This document shows positions 35,669 to 45,160 of a stretch of DNA of 64,000 bases, in pieces. The stretch is taken from assembly GCF_000731675.1 (NCBI RefSeq), contig NZ_JMIT01000001.1, positions 1,611,526 through 1,675,525 of the forward strand. The letters run 5' to 3'. The notes under the pieces were generated by a model. The model made no database searches. It worked only from the letters and a program-made list of their open reading frames with translations, and had not been told where the DNA came from. Positions within the stretch are counted from its first letter, which is position 1; every line of letters begins with the position of its first letter. The position numbers and the translations under genes are program-made. This DNA is from Pseudomonas capeferrum. Lineage in GTDB: Bacteria > Pseudomonadota > Gammaproteobacteria > Pseudomonadales > Pseudomonadaceae.

Positions 35669-37524
35669 GGTGCGTCTACACGCAACGGCCCAGGCCCTGC
35701 ATACAGGCTGTCGATCAGGCCGTGCCGCAATTGCAGGACCACGCGCTGGTTGAGCGAGCCCTTGTCGGTGATCTCACCACGGTCGATGGACGGTGCTTCG
35801 GCGGCCAGGCCGGCGAAGCGGATGTAGCTGGCGTTGCCTGTCGCGCCCCGGTTGAGCGTGGCCAGCAGGCTGGCCAGCCAGTCACGCACGGCGGGCGATG
35901 CCAGCACCTGGGCGTCACTGGCCTGGGCGCCAAGCCCGGACAACTGCCGACATTCCGGCAAGCGCGGGAAGATCAGCAAACCCAGGCATTCGCGGTCCGG
36001 GCCCAACACCACCACATCCAGCACATAGGGCGCACCCTGCAAGATCACCTGGGTGCGCATCGGCCCAACGCTGACGAACACCCCGGAGGACAACTTGAAG
36101 TCCTCGGCAATGCGCCCGTCGAACATCAAACCCAGCTGCGGATTGCCGGGGTCGCACAGGCGCACCGCATCACCGCTGCGGTAAAACCCCTCTTCGTCGA
36201 ACGCCTCCTGGGTCTGCTGCGATGAGCGCCAGTACCCCGGCATCACGTGGGGCCCGCGAAACCTCGCCTCGAGCTTGCCGTCCACCGGCACCAGCTTGAC
36301 CTCGCACCCCGGGGCCGGCAGGCCGATGTAGCCGGCCACCGACAGCGGCCCGGTGGTGAAGGTGCACGACGGCGAAGTCTCGGTCATGCCCAGCCCCGCC
36401 ATCATGCGGATGCGTTCGCCGCAGTGGGCCACGGCCACGGCGTCAAGGCGGTCCCAGATGGCCTGGGATAACCCGGCACCGGCGAAAAAGAACAGCTTCA
36501 TGCGCTGGAAGAACCGCTCGCACAGGGCGCTGTCCTGCTCCAGTGCCTTGACCAGTTCCTCCCAGCCTTTGGGCACGGTCAGGTACGCCGTGGGGGAAAT
36601 GTCCTTGAGGTTGTGCAGCGTCTGGGCAAAGCCCTGCGGCGTCGGCTTGCCATCGTCGATGTACAGCGTGCCGCCGTTGTACAGCACGATACCGACGTTG
36701 TGGCTGCCGCCAAAGGTGTGGTTCCACGGCAGCCAGTCGACCAGCACTGGCGGCACTTCGGCGAACTCCGGGAAGGTCTGCAACAGCATCTGCTGGTTGG
36801 CACACAGCATGCCCTGGGTGGTGACCACCGCCTTGGGCAGCTTGGTGGAGCCGGAGGTGAACAGGAACTTGGCCAGGCTGTCCGGGCGCAAGGCGGCAAA
36901 AGCCTGGTCGGCACAGGGTTGGGCGACGGTGGCCAGTACCTCGGCGAATGGCGTGCTCGCCCAACCCGCCAGCTCGCCCTGGCCCAGCACCAGGTTAATC
37001 GAGGGTTCGAACACCGCGTCGATGGCCCTGCCGTAGGCGGCATCAGCCGCGAAGACCAGGCCCGGTTGCAGTGTCTGGACGATATGGCGCAGCTTGCCAA
37101 AATCCTGGGACAACAGTGAATACGCTGGCGATACCGGGCAATAGGGAATACCGGCATACAGCGCGGCCGTGGCCAGTTGCACGTGCTCAAGGTCGTTGCC
37201 CGAGAGGATCAGTAGCGGGCGTTCGGCGCTCAGGCCTTGGCCCAGCAGCCACGTGGCGATCCGTCGAACACGCTGCAACATGGCGGCGTAAGTGATGTGC
37301 TGCCACTGCCCGTCGGCAGCGCGGCGCGCGACAAACGTCTGCTCGCTGCGCTGCTGCGCCCAATGCAGCAAGCGCTCCATCAGCCGTGCAGGGTAGGCAT
37401 CGAGCGTTTCCACGGGGTCCAGGTACAGCACGTCGCCCTGTTGGCGCACCTGTACCTGGGGCTGCCCGATCTTGACGGCGCGCAACGGCGCACGCTGGGC
37501 AACGGAGAGGGTTTCGCAGTCCAT
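35665..37524 (-). CDS. fcs: feruloyl-CoA synthetase
   Basis: A 619-residue AMP-forming acyl-CoA synthetase. The phosphate loop is FTSGSTKLPKA, with A5 motif GLGMTETSP and A7 segment YRSGDAVRL. It activates ferulate, coumarate and caffeate to CoA thioesters. The start is the ATG at 37524 (MDCETLSVAQRAPLR); the open frame upstream lies in vdh-proximal leader sequence. It sits between vdh and the thiolase, the P. putida order. An ACAACAACAAAA tract (37581-37594, minus strand) in its leader suggests Crc/Hfq control. Confidence 0.93.
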   Translation of the reverse strand: MDCETLSVAQRAPLRAVKIGQPQVQVRQQGDVLYLDPVETLDAYPARLMERLLHWAQQRSEQTFVARRAADGQWQHITYAAMLQRVRRIATWLLGQGLSAERPLLILSGNDLEHVQLATAALYAGIPYCPVSPAYSLLSQDFGKLRHIVQTLQPGLVFAADAAYGRAIDAVFEPSINLVLGQGELAGWASTPFAEVLATVAQPCADQAFAALRPDSLAKFLFTSGSTKLPKAVVTTQGMLCANQQMLLQTFPEFAEVPPVLVDWLPWNHTFGGSHNVGIVLYNGGTLYIDDGKPTPQGFAQTLHNLKDISPTAYLTVPKGWEELVKALEQDSALCERFFQRMKLFFFAGAGLSQAIWDRLDAVAVAHCGERIRMMAGLGMTETSPSCTFTTGPLSVAGYIGLPAPGCEVKLVPVDGKLEARFRGPHVMPGYWRSSQQTQEAFDEEGFYRSGDAVRLCDPGNPQLGLMFDGRIAEDFKLSSGVFVSVGPMRTQVILQGAPYVLDVVVLGPDRECLGLLIFPRLPECRQLSGLGAQASDAQVLASPAVRDWLASLLATLNRGATGNASYIRFAGLAAEAPSIDRGEITDKGSLNQRVVLQLRHGLIDSLYAGPGPLRVDAP

Positions 37525-37580
37525 GAAGGCTACCTCTGCGTGAGTGCGCCAAGGGCCGAGGGGGCGCCAGGCGCATTCGC

Positions 37581-37594
37581 TTTTGTTGTTGTGA
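37581..37594 (-). promoter_or_regulatory. Crc/Hfq-type CA motif in the fcs leader
   Basis: The minus strand reads TCACAACAACAAAA, 57-70 nt before the fcs ATG. It matches AAnAAnAA, although farther from the start than at other genes here. Confidence 0.4.
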
Positions 37595-37603
37595 GGTTGT
37601 GGG

Positions 37604-39052
37604 TCAAATCGGGTAGTGCCGCGCGCCATGCTGCACGGTAACCCAGCGCAACTGGGTGAAGGCATCGATAGCCGCCGTGCTGCCGAAGCTGCCGTAACCG
37701 CTGGCCTTGACCCCGCCAAACGGCATCTGCGCTTCGTCATGCACCGTCGGGCCGTTGATATGGCAGATGCCCGACTCCAGGCGCTGGGCAAGGGCCAGGG
37801 CACGTTGGGTATCACGGCTGAAGATCGCCGCGCTCAGGCCGAACTCGGAGTCGTTGGCCAGGGCCAGCAGCGCTTCGTCGCCGCTGGCGCGCAGCACCAC
37901 TGCCACCGGCCCGAACGACTCTTCGCGGTACAGCTTCATGCCCGCATTGACGTGGTCAAGCAGTACCGGCTGCATGACGCTGCCCGTACGTTCGCCGCCT
38001 GCCACCAGGGTCGCACCCTTGCCGACGGCGTCATCGACCAGCGCCTGTATGCGCTCACCGGCCCCGGCATCGATCAAAGAGCCCAGCGGCGCGTCGGGTT
38101 GCGAGGGGTCTGCCGCACGCAAGCGGCGCACCTTCTCACCCAGCTTGGCCACGAACTCATCGGCCACCGCCTGGTCGACGATCAGCCGCTCGGTCGACAT
38201 GCAGATCTGGCCCTGGTTGAAGTAGGCACCAAAGGCCGCCGCATCGACCGCAGCCTCCAGGTCGGCATCGGCCAGGACCAGGAACGGTGCCTTGCCACCC
38301 AGTTCGAGCACTGCAGGCTTGAGGTGACGCGCCGCCAGTTGCCCAACGATGCGCCCGACATGGGTAGACCCGGTGAAATTCACCCGCCGCACCGCCGGAT
38401 GGGCGATTAGACGCTCAACCACTGCCGGTGCATCGTGCGGGGCATTGCAGATGACGTTGACCACACCGTCGCCCAAACCGGCCGCCTGCAATACCTGACC
38501 GATCAGGCCATGCACCGCCGGGCTGGCTTCGGAGGCCTTGAGCACCACGGTATTACCGCACGCCAGGGGCATGGCAATAGCGCGTGTGGCCAGAATCACC
38601 GGGGCATTCCAGGGGGCGATACCCAGCACCACCCCACAGGGTTGGCGCAGGGCCATGGCAAAGCTGCCAGGCACGTCGGAGGGGATGACACTGCCCTGTA
38701 TCTGCGTGGTCATCGACGCCGCTTCACGCAGAATATTGGCCGCCAGCATCACATTGAAACCGTACCAGTTGGCCTTGGCCCCGGTTTCCCCGGCCATGGC
38801 CAGGAATTCGTCGCGCCGGGCATCCAGCGCATCGGCTGCCTTGAGCAAGCGCGCACGGCGCTCGCCCGGCCCCAGCGCGGCCCAGGCGGGGAACGCCGCC
38901 TGCGCCGCTTCGACCGCCGCGTCGGCGTCGGCCAGGGTGGCGGCGGCCACCACCGACACCACCTCGCCGCTGACAGGATGGCGACGCTCGAACGTGCCGC
39001 CGTCGCTGGCCGCACGGGCCTTACCGCCAATTAACAAGGGCACCTCGAACAT
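37604..39052 (-). CDS. vdh: vanillin dehydrogenase
   Basis: A 482-residue NAD-dependent aldehyde dehydrogenase. The general-base motif LELGGKAP and the catalytic cysteine in NQGQICMSTER are intact, and NFTGSTHVG marks the cofactor site. It oxidises vanillin (and 4-hydroxy- or protocatechualdehyde) to the acid. It lies 47 nt after ech, 79 nt before fcs, and follows the P. putida gene order, which supports the specific call. Confidence 0.92.
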   Translation of the reverse strand: MFEVPLLIGGKARAASDGGTFERRHPVSGEVVSVVAAATLADADAAVEAAQAAFPAWAALGPGERRARLLKAADALDARRDEFLAMAGETGAKANWYGFNVMLAANILREAASMTTQIQGSVIPSDVPGSFAMALRQPCGVVLGIAPWNAPVILATRAIAMPLACGNTVVLKASEASPAVHGLIGQVLQAAGLGDGVVNVICNAPHDAPAVVERLIAHPAVRRVNFTGSTHVGRIVGQLAARHLKPAVLELGGKAPFLVLADADLEAAVDAAAFGAYFNQGQICMSTERLIVDQAVADEFVAKLGEKVRRLRAADPSQPDAPLGSLIDAGAGERIQALVDDAVGKGATLVAGGERTGSVMQPVLLDHVNAGMKLYREESFGPVAVVLRASGDEALLALANDSEFGLSAAIFSRDTQRALALAQRLESGICHINGPTVHDEAQMPFGGVKASGYGSFGSTAAIDAFTQLRWVTVQHGARHYPI

Positions 39053-39099
39053 CGGGCATTCCTCTTTTCTGATTGTTCGGGAATGAAAACCGCGGCCGC

Positions 39100-39930
39100 T
39101 CAGCGCTTGTAGGCTTGCAGGCCTGGCTTGATGCTTTTGTCGTCGAGGAACTGCTTCAGGCCTTGCGCGCGGCCGTGCTCCGGGTCACGCAGCTGGGCCT
39201 GGTCCAGCTTGGCGTACAGGTAGTCCTCGTTCTGCTCCCAGGTCAACTCGCGGCAGCGCTTGAAGCCGTTTTTGGCGGCGCGCAGCACAACCGGGTTCTT
39301 GTCGAGAAGGTCCTGGGCGAGCAGCACCACTTCATCGCGCAACTGCGCCAACGGCACGCTCTTGTTGACCAGCCCCATCTGCGCGGCTTTCTGCCCGTCG
39401 AAGGTCTTGCCGGTCATGATGTAGTACAGCGATTCACGGTGGCCCACGGTGTCGGCCATGGCCTTGCTGACCAGGTTGCCCGGTGGAATACCCCAGTTGA
39501 TTTCAGACAGGCCGAAGGTGGCCTCGTCGGCGCAGATAGCCAGGTCGCAAGCGACCAGCGGGCTGAAACCACCGCCGAAGCACCAGCCGTTGACCATGGC
39601 GATGGTGGGTTTGCTGTAGAAGCGCAGCAGCTTCCACTGCCATTCCGAGGCATCGCGACGGATACGCTCCTGAAGGATCTCGGGGCCTGCGTCCACCTCG
39701 CGGAAGTACTCCTTGAGGTCCATGCCGGCGGTCCAGGCGCTGCCCTCACCGGTCAACACCAGCACGCGTGCGTCGGCATCCTGCTCGACGGTTTCCAGTA
39801 CATCGCGCATTTCACGGTTGAGCGTTGGGCTCATGGCGTTGCGCTTTTCAGGACGGTTGAAGCTGACCCAGGCGATGCCTTGCTCGACGGTGACTTTCAC
39901 GGTCTGCCAGCGGTTGTCGTATTGGCCCAT
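39100..39930 (-). CDS. ech: feruloyl-CoA hydratase/lyase
   Basis: A 276-residue crotonase, also called p-hydroxycinnamoyl-CoA hydratase/lyase. It has the family N-terminus GIAWVSFNRPEKRNAMSPTL, the oxyanion segment AWTAGMDLKEY, and NGWCFGGGFSPLVACDL. The active-site glutamate lies in LSEINWGIPPG. It hydrates feruloyl-CoA and releases vanillin and acetyl-CoA. The ATG at 39930 is chosen over the GTG one codon earlier because AGAGG stands six bases before it. A GTTAA-N5-TTAAC palindrome lies 60 nt upstream. Confidence 0.95.
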   Translation of the reverse strand: MGQYDNRWQTVKVTVEQGIAWVSFNRPEKRNAMSPTLNREMRDVLETVEQDADARVLVLTGEGSAWTAGMDLKEYFREVDAGPEILQERIRRDASEWQWKLLRFYSKPTIAMVNGWCFGGGFSPLVACDLAICADEATFGLSEINWGIPPGNLVSKAMADTVGHRESLYYIMTGKTFDGQKAAQMGLVNKSVPLAQLRDEVVLLAQDLLDKNPVVLRAAKNGFKRCRELTWEQNEDYLYAKLDQAQLRDPEHGRAQGLKQFLDDKSIKPGLQAYKR

Positions 39931-39989
39931 CACACACCTCTTGTACTGATTGTTCTTTGTGGTTGGCCGAACATTAGCCCGGCCAGATA

Positions 39990-40004
39990 GTTAAGTCAAT
40001 TAAC
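39990..40004. promoter_or_regulatory. GTTAA-N5-TTAAC palindrome before ech
   Basis: GTTAAGTCAATTAAC is a perfect inverted repeat, followed at once by CATTAATG (40005-40012). Its place 60 nt upstream of ech fits an operator of the MarR-type regulator at 32033. Confidence 0.5.
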
Positions 40005-40019
40005 CATTAATGAAATTAT

Positions 40020-40559
40020 CTATTTTACTTCGAATGCGTCGTAGACCACGGCATTGCCCAGGCGCATGGCGCTGCCCACGCCCACCGTGCGGTTCAGCCA
40101 GGCGTATTGCGGGGCCGAGGTTTCAAAGCGCAGCGTGATGCGGAACTGGTACAGGCTGGGGTCGACGTCCTCGCCGGCGGCGACTTTCTTCATTACCTCG
40201 GGCGGGCCGAAGCGGTAGCCCTCGGTGCGCAGGTAGATCAACGCACCGTCATCGGTCTGCAGCAGGTAACGGGTGTCGATAATGGCCACCCCCTCTGGGG
40301 TGACCACTTGCCAGTCCGCGCCGTTGTTGAGGATGGTGCCCTTGAGCCGAGCGCCCTCGAAATGCCCACCCGTGATGGGGATGATGCGCCGCTTGCCCTG
40401 CCCGCTGGTGCTGCCCAGCTCCCAGATGGGTGCCACCAGGTCGACACTGAAGCGCGCCAGTGGCTCAAGCTTGAGCGGCGGCGGTTCATAGCTGGCCGCC
40501 TGGGCCAGTGCGGCGCAACCGCTCAACAGCATGACGGCAAGTGCTTTACCCAGGCTCAT
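40020..40559 (-). CDS. exported DUF3237 family protein
   Basis: A 179-residue protein: signal sequence MSLGKALAVMLLSGCAALAQ, then a DUF3237 beta-barrel-like domain (LGSTSGQGKRRIIPITGGHF, TRYLLQTDDGALIYLRTEGY). LLSGC could be a lipobox (Cys15), but AQA-ASYE also fits a normal signal-peptidase cut near residue 22. It overlaps the MFS gene stop by 4 nt (ATGA). DUF3237 proteins recur in aromatic catabolic clusters; their role is not established. Confidence 0.85.
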   Translation of the reverse strand: MSLGKALAVMLLSGCAALAQAASYEPPPLKLEPLARFSVDLVAPIWELGSTSGQGKRRIIPITGGHFEGARLKGTILNNGADWQVVTPEGVAIIDTRYLLQTDDGALIYLRTEGYRFGPPEVMKKVAAGEDVDPSLYQFRITLRFETSAPQYAWLNRTVGVGSAMRLGNAVVYDAFEVK

Positions 40560-41788
40560 GGCGCAACACCTCCCGAGGCTGCAGCTTCGGCCTGCGCTGC
40601 ACCGCGCCCCAGCAGTGCCATCGCCGCTACGGCAGCCACCACCAGCCCCGGTGAGGCCGCCAGCAACAAACCGCCTACGCCTGCGCCGGCAGCGAGGATC
40701 TGCCCGGCCGCCAACGGCCCGGCCATCGACCCCAACCGGCCCACGGCCACCGACGCGCCCACCCCCGTGGCGCGCACGTGTGTCGGGTACAGCGTGGGGG
40801 CCAGCGCATACAGCACCAACTGGCCGCCGATGGCGCAATAGCCTGCGGTAAAGCCCGCCAGCAAGAGCAAGCCGAAGCTGGTGGACAGGCCCAGGCCTGC
40901 CAACGAGGCGAGCATGCCGGCATAGGCGATGCACACCGCACGCCCCGCATGGCCACGGTCCATCATGCGCCCGGTGAGGAATGACCCCGCCGCGCCGCCC
41001 AGGTTGAACAGGATCTGCACCGCGCCGGCCTGCGGCCGCGTATAGCCCTGGCCAATCAACAGCGAAGGCAGCCAGTTGAGCAGCATGTACAGCACGGTCA
41101 AGGTAAAGAAGCACGCCAGCCACAGCAGCAGCGTGCGGCTCGCCCGGCCTGGGCCGAACAGTTGCGCTGCCAGCCCGTTCTGCGTGCCCGTGGTCGCGGC
41201 CTGGGCACGAAACGCCTGGGATTCAGGCAGCCAGGCCATCAGCACGAAGGCAATCGCGATCGGTGCGAAACCGCCGACATAGAACACCAGGCGCCAGCCC
41301 TCACCCAAGCCTGCCATGCCAATCACCGACGCGATGGCGCCGCCTAGGGGGACACCGCAGTAAGTCAGGCTGACGGCCGTGCTGCGCAAGCGTTCGTGGG
41401 CCGCTTCACTGGCCATGGCGATGAGGATCGGCAATGCCGCCCCCAGCCCCAGCCCGGTCATCAGCCGGGCAACCAGCAGCGAGGCATAGTCCCAGGCATG
41501 TGCGGTGCCCAGGGAGAACAGCCCGAACAGCAACACGGCCATGATCAGGATGCGTTTGCGGCCCAGGCGGTCAGCCAGCCAGCCGCCAACGAAGGCGCCA
41601 GGCAACAGGCCGAGCAAGCCGGCACTGAACACCCACCCCAGCATCGCCGGAGTCAAGGCGAATTCCTTGGCCATGTGCGGCGCCGCAATACCGGTGGCTT
41701 GCAGGTCGAGCCCTTCGAGCAGGGCGACGAGAAAGCACAAACCGATAGTCAGTACCGGTCGGTGCGAATGTGCGATTGAACCACTCAT
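40556..41788 (-). CDS. MFS aromatic acid transporter (AAHS family)
   Basis: A 410-residue MFS carrier: EGLDLQATGIAAPHM in helix 1 and ADRLGRKRIL after helix 2 are typical of the aromatic acid:H+ symporter family, as is the second loop DRGHAGRAV. It most likely imports ferulate, coumarate or a related hydroxycinnamate, given the ferulate operon next to it. CATAACAACAAG at 41799-41810 (minus strand), ahead of the start, is a Crc/Hfq-type motif. Confidence 0.88.
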   Translation of the reverse strand: MSGSIAHSHRPVLTIGLCFLVALLEGLDLQATGIAAPHMAKEFALTPAMLGWVFSAGLLGLLPGAFVGGWLADRLGRKRILIMAVLLFGLFSLGTAHAWDYASLLVARLMTGLGLGAALPILIAMASEAAHERLRSTAVSLTYCGVPLGGAIASVIGMAGLGEGWRLVFYVGGFAPIAIAFVLMAWLPESQAFRAQAATTGTQNGLAAQLFGPGRASRTLLLWLACFFTLTVLYMLLNWLPSLLIGQGYTRPQAGAVQILFNLGGAAGSFLTGRMMDRGHAGRAVCIAYAGMLASLAGLGLSTSFGLLLLAGFTAGYCAIGGQLVLYALAPTLYPTHVRATGVGASVAVGRLGSMAGPLAAGQILAAGAGVGGLLLAASPGLVVAAVAAMALLGRGAAQAEAAASGGVAP

Positions 41789-41820
41789 GTGCAGCCCTCT
41801 TGTTGTTATGCGTAAGGTAA

Positions 41821-43212
41821 TCAGAGCCTGAAGGTGGCGCGCATGGACACGAACGAGGCGTCGTCGCCCCCGGCATCGCGAATGGCAGCGCCTATGTCGT
41901 AGTACTTCAGGTCCAGGTCGAGCGTCAGGTTAGGCGTTGGCAACCATCGGGTGTTGACCCGGTAGATGGTGCCCACGTGCCGGCCAGTGCCGCGGGTGTT
42001 GGCAAGTACGCTCATGCCAGGCATGTATACCCCGTCGCTGGTGTTCTGTTTCCACACTTCGAACACGCCGGGCTCGAAGCGCAGGTTGCGCCAAGGTGAA
42101 AAACCGAAGGTCGGGCCAATGACGATGACGTTGCTCAAGGTGGTCAGGCTGGCCTCGCCGTAGACGCCATTGCGCGGGTACAACGGGTCGAAGGTACCGA
42201 CCTTGCCATCGCCCACCTCGCTGTCACCACTGGCGGCGTCCAGGCGCATGGCCAGGCGCGGGTTCCACGGATGGCTGAAGGTGTACCCGGTGTCGCTGGA
42301 CACCGCCCAGGCCCGAATGTCGGCGTTGCCCAGGTGCCCGCGCTGGGCCGCCAGGTCCCAGCTCCAGTCGATGGCCTGGTAACGGCCGAACACGCGGGTG
42401 CCGAAGGTGTAGCGTTTCTCGTCACCGGTTTCCCCCGCCAGGGTGCGGTCGTCGGTTTCCAGGCCGAAGGCGAACAGGTCGATGTTCCACGCCTGGGTCA
42501 GCGGCTGCGTGCCATACAGGCCATAGAACTTGACTGCATTGTTGCTGCCGTCATCCCAGCTGTCCTCGCCGGTTTCTACGGGCCGCACGGCAAAGGCATC
42601 GAGCTTGCGCCCGTCCTTGAGGTTGAGGCTGGCGCGCAGCCCATCGAAAGTCTGGCGGATGTTGGGCGAATCGCGGTAGGTCACGAACACCTGGTTGCCA
42701 TAGGCCATTTCCTGGCGGCCGACGCGTGTGGTGTAGCGCCCACCGGTAAAGTCATGGTTCAGGTCGATAAAGGCCTGGCGCACTTCATTGCGGCTTTCGT
42801 CATTGGGCGAGTACAGGTCTTTGCCGAAGGCGCGGGTGTTCTCGACCTGCACGAAGGCGCGCAGCGCATCGTCGAACAGGTGCAGGTCGGCGTGCGCCTG
42901 CAGGCGCTGCATCAGGTAGGAATCGTCCTTGATGCCGCGCAAGCCGAAGAACGGTTTGTCCATTGCATCGGCGCGGTAGCGCGCCTCTGCGCCCAATTGC
43001 AGCCAAGCGCTGTCGGACAAGCGATGGTAGCGCAGGCCATCGAACGGATCGGTGGCTTTGCCCGGTGCATCCAGAAAGCGGTAGTCCTCGACCCAGCGCG
43101 GCGCGCCGGGACGCCCCGGCCGACTGTCCTCCAAGGGGCTGGCAGCCTGTGAAAGCGGAGCGATTGATAACAGCGCCAGGGACAGACATGCCCCCGTCAA
43201 CGGCTTGGTCAT
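41821..43212 (-). CDS. alginate-export-family outer-membrane porin
   Basis: A 463-residue beta-barrel with a signal peptide (MTKPLTGACLSLALLSIAPL, cut after SQA near residue 23). Segments such as RWVEDYRFL, LQLGAEARYR, RLQAHADLHLF and NTRAFGKDLYSPNDE fit the alginate-export (AlgE-like) porin family better than OprD. The last residue is Leu after TFR. It heads the porin-MFS-DUF3237 unit and probably passes hydroxycinnamates through the outer membrane. CACAACAACAAGAAA (43223-43237, minus strand) lies just before the start. Confidence 0.85.
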   Translation of the reverse strand: MTKPLTGACLSLALLSIAPLSQAASPLEDSRPGRPGAPRWVEDYRFLDAPGKATDPFDGLRYHRLSDSAWLQLGAEARYRADAMDKPFFGLRGIKDDSYLMQRLQAHADLHLFDDALRAFVQVENTRAFGKDLYSPNDESRNEVRQAFIDLNHDFTGGRYTTRVGRQEMAYGNQVFVTYRDSPNIRQTFDGLRASLNLKDGRKLDAFAVRPVETGEDSWDDGSNNAVKFYGLYGTQPLTQAWNIDLFAFGLETDDRTLAGETGDEKRYTFGTRVFGRYQAIDWSWDLAAQRGHLGNADIRAWAVSSDTGYTFSHPWNPRLAMRLDAASGDSEVGDGKVGTFDPLYPRNGVYGEASLTTLSNVIVIGPTFGFSPWRNLRFEPGVFEVWKQNTSDGVYMPGMSVLANTRGTGRHVGTIYRVNTRWLPTPNLTLDLDLKYYDIGAAIRDAGGDDASFVSMRATFRL

Positions 43213-43495
43213 CAGAATATCCTTTCTTGTTGTTGTGAAAATGGATAACTCTGTTAACGATTATTTTGATTAACGATGGTGCCGTCAATAGGCGCCAGCG
43301 CATATCACCGCTGCGGCTGCGCGATCAGTGTTCGCTGATCGAACACTTTTGAAACCCCCGATTCAGGGCCGTTGCCTGGCAAAGCCCGTAAAGAAGCGTT
43401 TCAGCCACGGGCGCCTGCGATTTGCTTTCCTTGACAAGATCATTAAATAAAAAAATCATGTGGTGCATTCCACCCACAATAATAAAGAGAACCCC
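43213..43495. promoter_or_regulatory. divergent control region, porin versus sulfatase
   Basis: The 283-bp gap is AT-rich near the porin. Direct repeats of TTAACGAT lie at 43254-43261 and 43270-43277, the first inside GTTAAC. CA-type motifs stand near both starts (43223-43237 minus strand, AATAATAA at 43478-43485 plus strand). No other element was recognised. Confidence 0.45.
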
Positions 43496-45160
43496 ATGAC
43501 ACCCTCTAAGCCCTTGCTTGCTTTCGGCCTGCTTCTGCTCGGCGCGAGCCAAGCGTTCGCCGCGCCAACCGTTAAACAACCCAACATTCTGCTGGTGGTC
43601 GCGGATGACCTGGGGTTTTCCGACCTGTCTGCGTTGGGCAGTGAAATCGCTACCCCCCACCTGGACAAGCTGCTGGCGGACGGGCGCCTGATGCTGGACT
43701 TTCACGCCGCACCCAGCTGCTCCCCCACCCGCGCCATGCTGATGTCCGGCAACGACCCGCACCTCTCCGGGGTTGGCATGATGGCCGAGTCGCGCGGGCG
43801 GCTGCCGGCGGGCAGCGAAGTGCAACCGGGGTATGAAGGTGTGCTGGGGGCCAACGTGGCCACGCTCGCCGAGTTGTTGCGCGATGCCGGCTACCGCACC
43901 TACATCGCCGGCAAATGGCACCTGGGCATGACCCCGGCGCAGCAGCCGCAGAACCGCGGTTTCGACCAGGCTTATGTACTGCTCGAAGGGGGGGCGGCGC
44001 ACTTCAAGCAAACCAACATGGGCCTGCTGCCTAACTACAGCTGGACCTTCCGCCACAACGGCGAGCCGGTGGAGCTGCCTAACGATTTCTACTCGACCCG
44101 CTGGTTCACCGACCGCCTGATCGACGCCATCGACCAGGGCAAGGCCAGCCACAAGCCGTTCTTCGCCTTTGCCGCCTACACCGCACCGCACTGGCCGCTG
44201 CAGGCACCCGACGCGTACCTGGCGCAATACCGCGGCCGCTATGACCAAGGCTATGAGCAGATTGCCCGCGAACGGCTTGAGCGCCAGCGCAAGGCGGGGT
44301 TGGTGCCCGCCGACTTCCCGATTGAGCCGCAACTGGAAGGCGTGCCGGCCTGGGCGTCGCTGAGCCCTGAGCAACAGCAGCAGTCAGCCCGCACCATGGA
44401 GGTTTACGCAGCCATGGTAGCGGCGCTGGACGCCGAGGTCGGACGCTTGGTGGAGCATCTGCGGGCCACGGGCGAACTCGACAACACCCTGGTGTTGTTC
44501 ATGTCCGACAATGGCCCGGAAAATGCCAACCGTGTAGACCCGGCGTGGATCAAAAGCAACTTCGACAACCGCCTGGAAAACTACGGCCGGCCCGATTCTT
44601 TCCTGATGATCGGCTCGGCCTGGGCCCAGGTCAGCGCCCTGCCCAGCCGCCGCTACAAGATGACCACCTACCAGGGCGGAATTCGCGTACCGGCCTTCGT
44701 CCACTACCCGGCGACGATAAAACCCGGGCGCAGCGAAGCGCTCGCCAGCGTCCGCGACATCATGCCGACCTTGCTGCAACTGGCCGGTGCGTCCTTGCCA
44801 GGCATCAAGTACCGCGACCGCGATATCGTGCCCCCCCAAGGCACATCAGCTTTGGCTTACCTCGAAGGCAAGGACACCCAGATCCACCCCCGCGACGAGG
44901 CCCTGGGCTGGGAAATCAACGGGAATGCCTCCTTGCGCAAGGGCGACCTCAAGCTGTTGTTCGATACCACCGACGCAGCGCCGGCCTGGCGTTTGTTCGA
45001 TTTGAGCAAGGACCCAGGCGAACGCCATGACCTGGCCCCGCAACAGCCCATGCAAGTGGCCGAACTGCTGCGCGACTGGAAAAGCTACGCCCAGCGCAAC
45101 AACATCGTGACCACGGCCGAGGGGCGGCCTGTTTCCCCCGCGTTGGTCCGCAAGCCATGA
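43496..45160 (+). CDS. type I arylsulfatase, exported
   Basis: A 554-residue sulfatase. The modification motif is CSPTR at 75-79, whose Cys75 is turned into formylglycine. Metal-binding Asp37 and Asp38 (VVADDLG), GKWHLG and FMSDNGPE are present. It has a Sec signal peptide (MTPSKPLLAFGLLLLGASQA, cut after AFA) and so acts in the periplasm. The ATG at 43496 is preferred over one at 43460 because it sits directly at the signal peptide. The stop overlaps the start of a formylglycine-generating enzyme. Aryl or choline sulfate esters are possible substrates. Confidence 0.92.
   Translation: MTPSKPLLAFGLLLLGASQAFAAPTVKQPNILLVVADDLGFSDLSALGSEIATPHLDKLLADGRLMLDFHAAPSCSPTRAMLMSGNDPHLSGVGMMAESRGRLPAGSEVQPGYEGVLGANVATLAELLRDAGYRTYIAGKWHLGMTPAQQPQNRGFDQAYVLLEGGAAHFKQTNMGLLPNYSWTFRHNGEPVELPNDFYSTRWFTDRLIDAIDQGKASHKPFFAFAAYTAPHWPLQAPDAYLAQYRGRYDQGYEQIARERLERQRKAGLVPADFPIEPQLEGVPAWASLSPEQQQQSARTMEVYAAMVAALDAEVGRLVEHLRATGELDNTLVLFMSDNGPENANRVDPAWIKSNFDNRLENYGRPDSFLMIGSAWAQVSALPSRRYKMTTYQGGIRVPAFVHYPATIKPGRSEALASVRDIMPTLLQLAGASLPGIKYRDRDIVPPQGTSALAYLEGKDTQIHPRDEALGWEINGNASLRKGDLKLLFDTTDAAPAWRLFDLSKDPGERHDLAPQQPMQVAELLRDWKSYAQRNNIVTTAEGRPVSPALVRKP

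Noticed and set aside
41821-43212. OprD porin call for the ferulate-side barrel
   Set aside because: The WVEDYRFL and RLQAHADLHLF segments fit the alginate-export family, unlike the true OprD-like protein at 52929.
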